From contig NC_035443.2 in the NCBI RefSeq assembly GCF_002127325.2, positions 30,431,930-30,495,929 on the forward strand: 64,000 nt of DNA. Direction: 5' to 3'. Position numbers and translations under genes: made by a program. The notes beneath the pieces are model-generated. The model ran no database searches. It was not told the origin of the DNA and worked only from the letters and a program-made list of their open reading frames with translations. Source of the stretch: Helianthus annuus. Lineage: Eukaryota > Streptophyta > Magnoliopsida > Asterales > Asteraceae. Positions 31,755-42,480 of the stretch are shown in pieces; the stretch's first letter is position 1, and every line of letters begins with the position of its first letter.

Positions 31755-31893
31755 ATTTGTCAAATGGATATCAAGAATGCCTTTCTGAATGGTGATCTGC
31801 ATGAGGAGATCTACATGACTCCTCCCCTAGGAATTACTCATCAGCTCGGTGAAGTATGTCGGCCTCAGAAAGCTTTATATGGCCTCAAAGAAG
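31755..31893 (+). pseudogene. Inverted second copy of a Copia reverse transcriptase fragment
   Basis: Plus-strand translation gives [20 protein letters not shown] and [13 protein letters not shown], the same RT block that lies on the minus strand at 31,510-31,660. The two copies point away from each other around about 31,700 and differ at scattered positions. They are therefore two related elements or an old inverted duplication. Confidence 0.88.
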
Positions 31894-32215
31894 AAACCAA
31901 TCATATAATGCTTCCATTTAACAATGGTTACTATTAGCAACTTTATATTTGTAGTATTGTATGTGTTTATATACCCAAAATAGAGTTAAGGCCCATTGTA
32001 TTCATTACCCTATATATAGGGTGTCATTACTGGAATAATACATAGAATATTTTGCATACCATAAGCACTTTTAGTTACCTACCTATTATAGTTTAATCAG
32101 TTAAATTTCAACTAGTGGTGGTTTGGATTTTAATCAATATTACATAAGTTGTTAGCTATAATCTATGTGGTCTAGTGGTATGATATTTATATAGGGTATG
32201 ATTTTATATAGTGTA
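31894..32215. other. AT-rich DNA with a Copia-LTR-like fragment
   Basis: CCCTATATATAGGGTGTCATT followed by GAATAATACATAGAATA near 32,010-32,050 resembles the promoter/end region of a Copia LTR, but no ends were found. A TGGTCTAGTGGTATGAT word near 32,170 is tRNA A-box-like and may be a SINE remnant. Confidence 0.35.
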
Positions 32216-32216
32216 G

Positions 32217-32718
32217 AGTTCAAATGAGAAGAAATTTTTTGTAAGAATAAAAAAGAAGAAATTTTAACCAATTATAATCCTTTATTTTACTTCATTTATT
32301 ATAAGTATTTAATGTTACTGTAAGAGTACATTGGTAAATCTACATAATTCATTAATTTGTAGTCTTCCTCTTTAATAGCTAACTACATTAAATTTTTTAT
32401 AACTTATCTTCAAAATATATACTTTTTCAAAAAAATAAAATAAAATAATTTAAAGTGTAGGATAAATTACGAGTTGTATAGGATAAATTACGAGTGGTGT
32501 AGGATAAATTTCAACGTGTAGGATGAATTTCGAAATATGTAAGATAACTTATGAAGTGTGTAGGCAAAAAAAGTTAGTGTGGAGGATAATAGTCTTTATG
32601 ACTAATTAATTAGTAAAAAAATGATAATAAATGAGATAAGTAAAAACACTATTTAATGTTTTACAAAATTACCGTTTGTTCTTTTTCTTCTCAATTAAAA
32701 TTTCTTCTCAAATGAACC
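32217..32718. mobile_element. MITE-like element with GTTCAAATGAGAAGAAATT ends
   Basis: GTTCAAATGAGAAGAAATTTT on the left and AATTTCTTCTCAAATGAAC on the right form imperfect inverted termini about 500 bp apart. The interior contains five or so degenerate copies of GTGTAGGATAAATTxCGA between 32,455 and 32,565. Target duplication not established. Confidence 0.6.
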
Positions 32719-32823
32719 TTCCCTATGACTTCAAATCCTTGCAAAGTCAAAGTTAAGTAAAAAATTCATTTAGAAAAATTACATAATTTGGCTATTGCAA
32801 GATCAATGTTGATAAGTAGTGGT

Positions 32824-32912
32824 TAGAAATGAGCATTTGGTACCGGTGTATTTGATGCCGGTACCAGTTTTCTCTGTTTTTCGGTACTGGACGAGTACTG
32901 TGCTCATCTCTA
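32824..32912. mobile_element. 89-bp hAT-type MITE
   Basis: Terminal inverted repeats TAGAAATGAGCA and TGCTCATCTCTA, flanked by an exact 8-bp target duplication GTAGTGGT (32,816-32,823 and 32,913-32,920), the hAT signature. The interior has mirrored GGTACCGG and CGGTACCA words. Confidence 0.88.
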
Positions 32913-32920
32913 GTAGTGGT

Positions 32921-33988
32921 TTGGTGCAAAGGACTAGTACCGAGGATTGTTGGTATTAAAAAAAAAATTAGAGCGGTCAAGTTGGTAAATCTTGATAATA
33001 AACCTGGGCCGGCCCTTAAAATCTATCTCATAGGTTGGTTTGGGGAGCTGGTATGTTATTTTTAATTATTTTTCGTAGAGTTTGTATGATCGAAAATAAA
33101 AGTAGAATAATATGTATAAAAATATATATAACTGAAGTAGTTTTATTACATACAAAATGAAAATATGATTACAATTCACAAATTTCTTAATGCTTTATAC
33201 AAGTCATTTGTTATTTTGTTTGTAAATTTATCGTCTTTATCAACTATCAATTGCTTAAAACCATCTATATTTTTTTAACACACACTACCGATTTAGAATC
33301 CAAAAAAACTAATGTTCTGGTTCTAGCCTTGAAACAACAATAATCAGTTTTAAAACCAATAATAGGAAAAAGTTGCATTTATTTAGTCATCCCGGTTAAA
33401 TACAATAATAAGTGTTGTTGTTTTTTCAACAGCAAATTTCTTTTATTCCCGGTTAGAACCCAAGAACTCCTGATATTTTAATTTGTAACATCAAAAAAGT
33501 AATGATAATGGATTAATAGTTCTAATAGAACTCTTAATTAAGTATTAACCAGAACTCAATTTTTATATTAATTATACTGAAAAAAAAAACTCTTTCGCAT
33601 TATTGGATTATTTAAAATAAAGAAAACTAAAAATAATTTAGTGAGAAAGAATATGTTGATGACATATGATATTCTTTAAAGTCATTTATTAAAATAACAT
33701 TTATGAAAATAAAGATTCAATAAAAATTATAGGTCTAACTCTAACGTACACTAGTCTTTCGTCTTCTTTAATAGCTCTCTATTATTCTTTCGGTTTCAGT
33801 TGTATCTCCGATTTCTCAAATAGAGAGAAAAGAGTCACCGGTATGTTAGACCATTATAACTAGTTATTTTGTTCATCACATTGGTAAATTTATTGTGTTT
33901 TGAGTTTAATTTGGTTGTATTCTGTACTTGGATCTTTATAGTTTGATTTTTCAGATTTATATAAAAGTGATTTTTTTTCTTGGGTTAC
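32921..33988. other. No gene seen
   Basis: Strongly AT-rich. A short polypyrimidine segment near 33,750-33,830 looks UTR-like, but no coding exon is supported. It ends at the GTTAC target site of element C. Confidence 0.6.
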
Positions 33989-34592
33989 TGTCAAAAATAC
34001 ATGGATCTATGCCAAGAACACTTTGATGTTTACTATAACACTCAACAGATATAAAAGGAAATAAAATATGATACAAATCTCTCAAAAATCTCACCAGCAG
34101 ATCATCAACACATTAACACGATGATCTGCACTCTATCTCTTAACAGATCTGAACACTGAACAATAGATCTCAACAAGAAATCTATAAGAAACAATAAACC
34201 CTAAGAGATCGAGAAAATATGAACAGAGAAGATAAAAAGACAAGATTTACAAACTGAATATGTTGTGGCTAAAACGGAATTGCCGAGCTATCCCGACGGC
34301 TTTTTCTGACTCTCTCAGGTACATACATGGAAAACAGCTCTTAGTTGGTCACAGTGAAGGAGACCTAAGAGAGAGAAAGAAATAACTCTCTGATAGAAGT
34401 ATCTCAAAAAATAATCATCCTAATAGAAGTGTTATGTTGCTAGGTTTATAACACTGCAGGCCCATAACTTCAGTCTACTGTCAGCCCATCATAAGCAGCA
34501 GCCTCCAGCCCATGTATAACACACAAAAAATAAACGTATGTAAAATGTATAGAAATAATAAAAGTGTGTTCAACAATGTATAGTTTTCAACA
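33989..34592 (-). repeat. Element C 3' LTR
   Basis: 604 bp, nearly identical to 61,872-62,471. The minus-strand purine tract AGTGAGGGGG adjoins at 34,593. Confidence 0.93.
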
Positions 34593-34619
34593 CCCCCTCA
34601 CTTTTATTATTAAACAAAT

Positions 34620-35440
34620 CAAACAACCTTAACCATTTATAAACCATATCATGTTCGAAATAAACAACTCTTTCGTAAATATATCAGCTCTTTGATCCTC
34701 AGTTGATATACCAACTGTTTTAATACACCCCTTTCGAATCTGTTCTTTTAAAAGGAACAAATCCAACTCAAAGTGTTTCGCTCTATTGTGAAACACCGGA
34801 TTAGCAGCTATAATAGTTGTAGTATTATCACAAAACAATTTAACAGGCAAAGACACTGATCAGTTTAACTCATTTAACAAGTTTATAAGCCACATAACTT
34901 CGCATGTCACAGTACACATAGCACGATACTCAGCTTCTGCTGTTGATCGTGAGATAGTCGACTGCATTTTACTTTTCCAAGCACTCAAAGAACTTCCTAG
35001 AAAAATGCAAAAAACCTGTGACCGTTTTCCTAGAGACCAAACACTTCGCCCAATCTAGACCAAATTGTTTATCAAAAAATATTCCTCTACTAGGTGCTCT
35101 TTTCAAATACCTTAAAACACGCACAACCAATAACCAATGACCCCAAGTAGGCTTATGCATAAACTGACTCAGAATATGCACAGAATATGAAATGTCTAGT
35201 CTAGTATTTTATAGATAAATCGACTTTCCAACTAACCTTTGATACCCAGTCAGATTTATCAAATTATCACTCGCTTTTTCACATAAGGAAGTTACCACAT
35301 AATTTGGTTCAATGGGATTAGACACAGGTTTGCAACAGGTTAATCCAAACACGGCAAGAAGTTCTAAACAATATTAACGTTGTGAAAGACATTGCCCATT
35401 ACTAGTTTTCAAAACTTCAATACCCAAAAAATACTTTAGA
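34620..35440 (-). pseudogene. Element C RNase H and RT tail
   Basis: From the minus strand: HILSQFMHKPTWGHW, VLRYLKRAPSRGI (RT-RNase H connection), SRKTVTGF, a TAEAEYRA-like block, then PVKLFCDNTTTIIAANPVFH, KHFELDLFLLKEQIRKG and STEDQRADIFTK. This is the complete C-terminal order of Copia Pol. Stops and frameshifts occur between blocks. Upstream, RT core motifs are not recognisable. Confidence 0.9.
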
Positions 35441-36601
35441 GTTCCTAAATGCTTGATTAAGAACTTGGTTTGTATAAAATTCTTTACAACACAACTGGAT
35501 AAAAACACTTGAACCATATGGTTCAACTAACCATACAACAAAAAACCAGTAAGACATACGAACCATGTGTGAAAGACACTTCGACAGTCCAAGAACAACA
35601 TTTAAAAACCAGGACATATGGGTCAAACAAACTATCACGACACAGGCCAACAAACCATCATGATACGTTTTGATAAACAAAAAAACACCAAGATACGGTC
35701 AATTCACGAACCACACAGTTCCACAACCAGCAAAAACAAGTTCGATAAAATGAGATCCACATGACTCAACAATGGACAACAATTCATGTAGTCCTATACC
35801 ATTCATACGATAAACAACAAACAGAACATAAGAACTTTCTATCATATCAGAAAGTAAAACAAATTAGAAAACATGTTCTAATTAACAAAGAATTCATAAA
35901 ATTCTATAACCGGATTAGATTCATTGATCTAATCAAACAAGAAGGAATCACAAGACTCAAAAAAAAATAATAATAATAAGTCTGATAATAACAAAGGGAA
36001 TATCACCTATATCAGACTACAAGACAAACACATATCTGATAAAACCCAAGAATTACAAAACTCTATACAACTCAGAACAATGTCTGAAAACTTGAATCAC
36101 ATGATTCAACAGCATGAAAAACCACATCACCCTTTTTTTAAGAAACCAGAACCAAGTCTGAACCTTTTGAATCACACAATTCAAAAAACAAATCTGACAA
36201 AACCTAGAATCACACGATTCTACACATCAGATAACCAATTACAGCTAAAAACACTCGGTTGAATAAAAAAACAAAGAACGTTTTCAACAAAAAAACATCC
36301 CACCAACCAGAGAAATAAACAGGGCTGTAACACATATTCGAGAATAATCTTCACTACATTACTGGTTAAGACACATGAACCACACGATTCGACTAACCAA
36401 ATAAGAAGATTTTAGACAATACGAAGAACAGATAGAAACCAACACTACGATCTAACGGGACTAGACCCAACAACATGAAGAATCTACAAACGACCCTAGA
36501 CCAGTGTGGAAAAAAGCACCACCTAGACCAGTGAACTAACATCACTACGATCGGCGATGAAGTCTCAAAGAGACGAATAAGAAACAAATAGGATCACCAA
36601 C
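35441..36601 (-). other. Element C interior, non-coding part
   Basis: A-rich DNA with repeated GAACCACACGATTC/GAATCACATGATTC-like words (near 35,510, 36,095, 36,165, 36,205, 36,375). No ORF product recognised. Ends with CCAAC, the target duplication of D. Confidence 0.5.
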
Positions 36602-39600
36602 TGTAACACCTCGAAAATTTTAGTCCAATAATATATCAACACGTGTCATGGACTTAAAACGTGTAAAGGATTTATTTAGAGGGAGTAAAGTTGACAAACA
36701 AGGAATCTACGTCTGTAAAAGGATTCAGAGTGTCAACAATGAATAGATATATCTTTCAATATCCCTACATGATATTTATACCCTTAAACGAATAAATCAT
36801 GGATCATACGAAGCTAATTGTGAAAGAAAGTGAGAGATTACAAACTACAGGGGTTAAAAGTGTCAACATGTTTAAAGTATACCTCTGAGTGACCTTCTAG
36901 CAAACCTGAAGCTTTGTAATGATTAATTATGCCCACTAGAATGTGTGATAAAAATTTCACAAGGTTTCGATTAAGTATGAGAAAGTTATGACAGTATTCG
37001 TATACGAGGGGTTAAAAGCGTCAAACTGCAAAAGTATGTCAATTCGTAGGGTATCGGACCTTACGAAATATGACCATGAGTTAAACATACTCTATTTAAC
37101 CTTTATATAGCTTAGATATAGGCTTAGAGGTGTTTAGTGCGCAAAAATAAACTTTTACGTCATGCAGGGACTAAAAGTGTCAAAAAGTGCACAAGTTTGC
37201 ATTTTCGCGCATATTTTGCATTCTGAATATATCCCAACACCAAAAAATTTATGTAACCACTAAACTATTTTATTTTAGTGTTTGGCTTGATAAAATTCTA
37301 TTCGTCTCATGATTTGGATCGTTTTTCGCGTCCGCCCGTGTTTCTTTGTAATTAGCCGAACAACGTGACCGTACGACCAAACGAACCAACATCCGGCATG
37401 TTTTTGGGCATGTTTCATATTCCCCATGCTTAGGCATCATTGTAGAGCCTTAAAAATGGTTTAATGGGCCTTGGATGTGTCGGAAATGGCATTTGGAGGT
37501 GCAGGGGCCAAAGCTGTCAACAAATGAAAGTTGTGCTGATCAGACCTGGTCCTTACGGACCGTATGGCTGGACCCTTGCGGTCCGTAAGCCATGCCCAGT
37601 AATAGAAAACTAGAAGCCCTTCCTAACACTTGTCATGATCAAATTCTTATCCAAAACCTATAAATAGAGGTGATCTCTTCATTCAAAATTGCTCATTTTT
37701 CATCTCTCTTGCTATCTTCTCAATTCTGGAGAAAACCTGAGCATTTGGAACTTCTTTGGAGTTCATTTCAGTACCAAGGACCATTGGTAAGTGTCCTTAA
37801 CCTCCTAATCTTAGTTTTGATTAGTTTAATGACCTAAAGTCAACCTTATCGTAATTAAGGTTTGACTTAGTGATTAATCACTAATGGTCCAGTAGTTAGT
37901 CTAATTAGAAGTAGCTATAAATTGGTAATTATGTAGGTAATAAACCCCTTAGAGGGCACCTACTGATTAGCAACCTAACTTGGTCAAATGTCGGGGCAAA
38001 CTTGATATTAAAAAGTCAACAGGAAACTAATTTTGCAAATAAAATTATAATTAGCAATATAGAAGCTATGGAACCTGTTTTAACACTAAAATAACTTGGT
38101 AATTAAGTTAAGAACATGTCTAAGCATGTTCAACCCGACAATTCTAAGTATAGGCTCGGTTCACAACCGAAAGTCGCAAGGTTTGACCTTTGCTTTGACT
38201 TTCAGTTCTGATCCGAATTAGCTTAGTTTATTTATGCCTTAGGGTTCCTTTGTGACCATGTTATATGTTAGTATAACCTCCTAAAGTTATACTACTTGGT
38301 CCTTTAGAATTAGAGTTCATTGCATGTTTCCATAATGCCTAAATGTTGACCATAATGCCCTTTTGATATTAAAACTAGATTTTTGAAGATGTTAAAGGAC
38401 TAAAACCTTTATTACTGAATTATAAACATGTCCATGAAATTTGACATCAGTTTGAGGTTTAGATTAGGAGTTATGCTCATTAGCGTAAATAAGAAGCTTT
38501 TTGGTAATTAAATAGCATAATTAGCATATAGCCTATCTAAACCCGATTTTTGATATCAAACTTTTTACCCACTGATGTAATATAATAATTTGGGATTTTT
38601 GGAGATTTTTATTTATTTTTAGGCTGAGCGTAACTTAAAGTTATAAGCTTAATTCGGTTATTGCCGATTTTGCCCTTTTGGGCTATAAAATGAGTTTTAC
38701 AAATCCTTTTGATACCAAACATTTTTCTACTGATTTAATATGATAAATTGATTATTTTGAGCCTTCTGGAATTATAAAAATATCAGCTTTCCTTTAAAAA
38801 CCCGGAAATGGCTCCAAATCGCCTTTTAAGCATTTTTAACGCATAGTATGTATCAAAACTAGTTTAAATATATAAGGGTTGATGCCTATTGACATTTTCA
38901 GTAAATTTTTATATTTAACAGTAAGCCAAAGTTTTAAACTCAGATTTCCAGTTTTGACCTTTTAGGCTTATGTGAAATTACCAAAATGCCCCTACGGTGC
39001 ATAGTATGGTTATATTTAATAAAATTTCACATATATATGATACCCTACTGTTATGACTTATTAAATTAAGTATATTTACTGATTTAATCAGACCATAACT
39101 CAGATCACTATTTAACCTCTTTTATAACCTTTAAAATGACCAAAATACCCCTATGGGGCATAAATTGGTTTTAAACTCGTTTTTGGCATAATGGAAGATA
39201 TCCTACTGATATCACAACATATAAAAGGCATATTGACTTATGGAACATGTTCATGACTCTTATGGTTACCCGTTACGCATGTTTCGCGTTCGGATCGGTT
39301 TTTGTAACTAATTTACATATAATAGCCGAAACGGGTCAAATCATATCATTTTTGTCTCAAAATCCAGAATGTGATTAAGTTACCCATATTAAACAAGTAT
39401 ACAAGCTTGTCGGGTCAAAACCACATTCTAATCAGGTCTTCGCTTTATCATGCGTTTGAACCGTGTCTTCCTTTTGAAAACTAACCGGTCTAAGTCTAAG
39501 CTTAATTAAAGACCCGTTAGGATTCTAATAGGTTATTAAAAACATTAGTTCCAGATTAGGAGCCCAGTAAAAGATACGTGCACTTGCTGTATTTGATTTA

Positions 39601-40423
39601 AACTTTGCTCAGTTAAATACTCTTAATTTATTTTCCCTATACGGGCTTGGGATACAGTACTATAAAAGTACCGCTTGGTCGGGTGTGTAGTCATTTGAAT
39701 CAGATTGTGATTAATGTATGTACATGACCCGTTTAATATGTATTATTTGGTGTATGGCCTTTGGGGGTTAAATGACCATGTCCGGGATATCCTTGGCATC
39801 ATTCAAAGAAATGGCCACGACCTAAGCACGGGGTGTAGGCGTACACCAGACAACTGCATTATGTAAAAACTGGTAGCCCACTTAGAGGAATCAGCCTTGT
39901 GGGTATTATACCTGTGGCGTGTCAGTTAATCTAGACCGGCCCTACAAGCCGGCCCTGATGGACGACAAATAAGTAAAACTGTATACAAGATTATTTTTAA
40001 ATAATTGTCCCAAGTTATAAAAATATTTTTGCCGAACTGCATTCAAAACAATTTTCAAACTCTTTTCAAAATGAGTCAGTTAAGTTGTATTTACCAGTGT
40101 AAACTGATGTATTTTCCAAAAAGGCTAAGTGCAGGTACTATACGTAATAGCCTGGCTACTCCAGGCATCAATAATCAAGTCTCGCAAGCTCTAGATGTCA
40201 AAGTCTGTTGAACAGTTTTTCCCTTTTTATTCGATCCGCCTGTGGATCTGTTTCAACTGTTTTATGATACTTAACATTACAATTTATTCGGTTGAAATAA
40301 ATCTATCTCTTTTGCTTCCGCTGTGCATTTATTATTGTGTTGTTTGACTATGATAATATCAACTACATCACGATACTCCCCACCGGGCCCACCAGTGACA
40401 CGTGGTAAAATAGGGGTGTGACA
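36602..40423 (+). repeat. Element D 5' LTR
   Basis: 3,822 bp. Contains two GC-rich dyads, TTACGGACCGTA (37,553) and TTGCGGTCCGTAA (37,576), just after GATCAGAC, and a short TATAAATAGAGG promoter-like word near 37,662. Confidence 0.93.
37662..37673 (+). promoter_or_regulatory. TATA-box-like site in the D LTR
   Basis: CTATAAATAGAGG lies about 75 bp downstream of the dyads, in AT-balanced DNA, as expected for an LTR promoter. The E LTRs carry the related CTATAAATACCCCCC at 46,650 and 52,997. Function inferred from sequence only. Confidence 0.5.
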
Positions 40424-40426
40424 GGT

Positions 40427-40439
40427 TGGTATCAGAGCC
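40427..40439 (+). other. Element D primer-binding site
   Basis: TGGTATCAGAGCC, complementary to the 3' end of initiator Met-tRNA, four bases after the LTR. Confidence 0.9.
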
Positions 40440-41988
40440 AACACTGAGTGAATTAAACACTAGCCTTTTGTGTTTAATCTCAGTTACACAATTGCACGTT
40501 TCTTGATTCTCGAGTCTAGACAAGAACTTAGGACAAATCCTATTTTGCTCTATTTTGTCCTTTATTTATTTTCTGATTAGCCCCTGCATGGGCAAGTCAT
40601 TTCAGTTAGAAATCCCATTTAGGGCAACCATGTACTTGTTTAAATTTTAATGGAATGGTCTGATTTAAAATAACATTCCTACTATAAGATCTACCATTAT
40701 AATAAGATGACAAAATCTAAAAAGGACAAGACCTAGCCATGTGTCACCTTAAGACAGGGCCAAGATGGTAGTTCCTCAATTAAATTCAGCTCCTTGATAA
40801 CATCTCAATTTAGGATTGCTCTGTGTTTAATATTAAAAAGAATCTTAAAGGTAAAACCTAGCCTAAATGTCATTGCAGACATGGCCAAGATGGTACAACC
40901 TATTCAAAAGATTCAAAACCTTGTTAACATCTGAAAGCATATTAACATGCTTGACAAATGTGATTCGATAAAATCACATAAGTCATTATTAAATTGGGTT
41001 AATCCTAAATTCCCTTATTTATATAATCATCCCTTAAGGATGAAGTGCCCACGGGCTATAAGTAACGTCCTCTAGGACCAAAGACAGTGGTAGCCTATAA
41101 CTCCCTGTCAAGAAAAGGTAATGAACTTTGATTCAAACCTTAATGCCTTGATTCCATAAAAATCTAGGCTTATAAATTAAACTTGTCTACGTGACTAGGC
41201 CTTTTTGTGCCATTATTAACTTATAAATTTAGGGTTATAATGAAAATCCTGAATAAAATAAATATTATTCCTTTTCTGCCAGTATATGTATTAAAAAGAA
41301 TCTTAAAAGATATAACCTAGCTTGAATGTCATTAAAGAGCTGGCTAAGATGGTAAAACCTGTTTAAAAGAAATTCAGATCCTTATTAACACCTGAAAACG
41401 TGTTAACACTCCCGACAACAGTGATGCGATAAAATCACACTTGTCATCTTTATATTAGGAACTTTCAAACCCCTTATTTAGCCTAAATGATCAATAGGAA
41501 TCATGGCTAATAAACGTCGAACATGATGTACACATCTAAACATCCATCTGGGATGTATACCTACGGGCAAGGATGTATACATGAAAAACATAGTTTTATT
41601 TCATAAATTCTTGTCAAGACAATGAACTATGAAATTTTCCGATCCAAAGGAATCATTGATTATGTTTTAAAAATTTCCCTAGTGGCAAGGCATCTGTGCC
41701 ATCGAAAAGTCCTTTGGAACAAGCCCTTGTGCTATATATATAAAATGTCGGTACGACATTGACAGTCGTGACTTATGTCCCCTGTCTAATAAATATGAAG
41801 GATTATATTCCGTTTAAACGCCAAAGATGATTTATTTAAAACCCTAGGCAAAACATAATCAAAAAAATTCAATACTATCTATTGGCCTATATGGTTTATT
41901 CGCACCATGGCTATTTAATTATCAAGTTCGACAATTCACTGTATGATCAAATTATTACTACTTGGTTTGTAGCCTTCAAAGCTTCATC
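40440..41988 (+). other. Element D leader, three degenerate repeats
   Basis: No ORF. A phrase including ACCTAG, ATGTCAT, GGCCAAGATGGTA and CTTGTTAACATCTG recurs near 40,715-40,800, 40,840-40,985 and 41,295-41,455. Confidence 0.6.
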
Positions 41989-42480
41989 ATGACTGACCCC
42001 TCTGAAGCTCGCAATCATCAAGTCGATCAGAATGATGATGCAAGATTGAACTTAATAGGCACCGAGTTACAGGCTATGATAGATACAGCCGTAAACAAAG
42101 CCGTGGACCGCGTATTAAAGGATCATAAGCGAAAGTGCAATAATACCCCAAATAAAGGTTGCAAAAAGGGTAAGGCCGGTTCAAACCAGTCCAAGCCAAA
42201 GGAGGCAAGACCCAAATGCAGTAACTGCAGAAAGCAACATTTTGGAAAATGCACGATAGATCCACATGCTAAATTGTGTGGAATTTGCAAGACCAAGGGC
42301 CACAAGACCTTGGATTGCAAGAAGTTAGAAGACGCAACCTGCTATGGTTGCAATGAAAAAGGGCACATCAAAACTAATTGCCCAAATAAAATCAAGAAGC
42401 CTGGGAGGCTAAGAAAACCCAAGCTGGAAGCTCTCAAATGGATGCTCAAGAGGCTAGTCAGGATGACAATGTCACAATAG
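41989..42480 (+). pseudogene. Element D gag remnant with zinc knuckles
   Basis: Frame starting MTDPSEARNHQVDQ. A short helix with AMIDTAVNKAVDRVL is followed by a basic Lys-rich stretch and three Cys/His motifs: CSNCRKQHFGKC, CGICKTKGHKTLDC and CYGCNEKGHIKTNC (the last two are C-x2-C-x4-H-x4-C). The retrotrans-gag core domain expected between the helix and the knuckles is missing, so about 160 residues is far shorter than a usual Gypsy gag. Ends at TAG just before the protease relic. Confidence 0.8.

Noticed and set aside
32150..32230. Possible tRNA gene (TGGTCTAGTGG ... GTTCAAAT)
   Set aside because: A-box-like and B-box-like words are present, but the spacing and stems do not make a cloverleaf; at best a SINE remnant interrupted by a MITE.
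35417..35680. 87-aa frame with hydrophobic segments
   Set aside because: Lies in the non-coding interior of Copia C and has no motif; likely chance.
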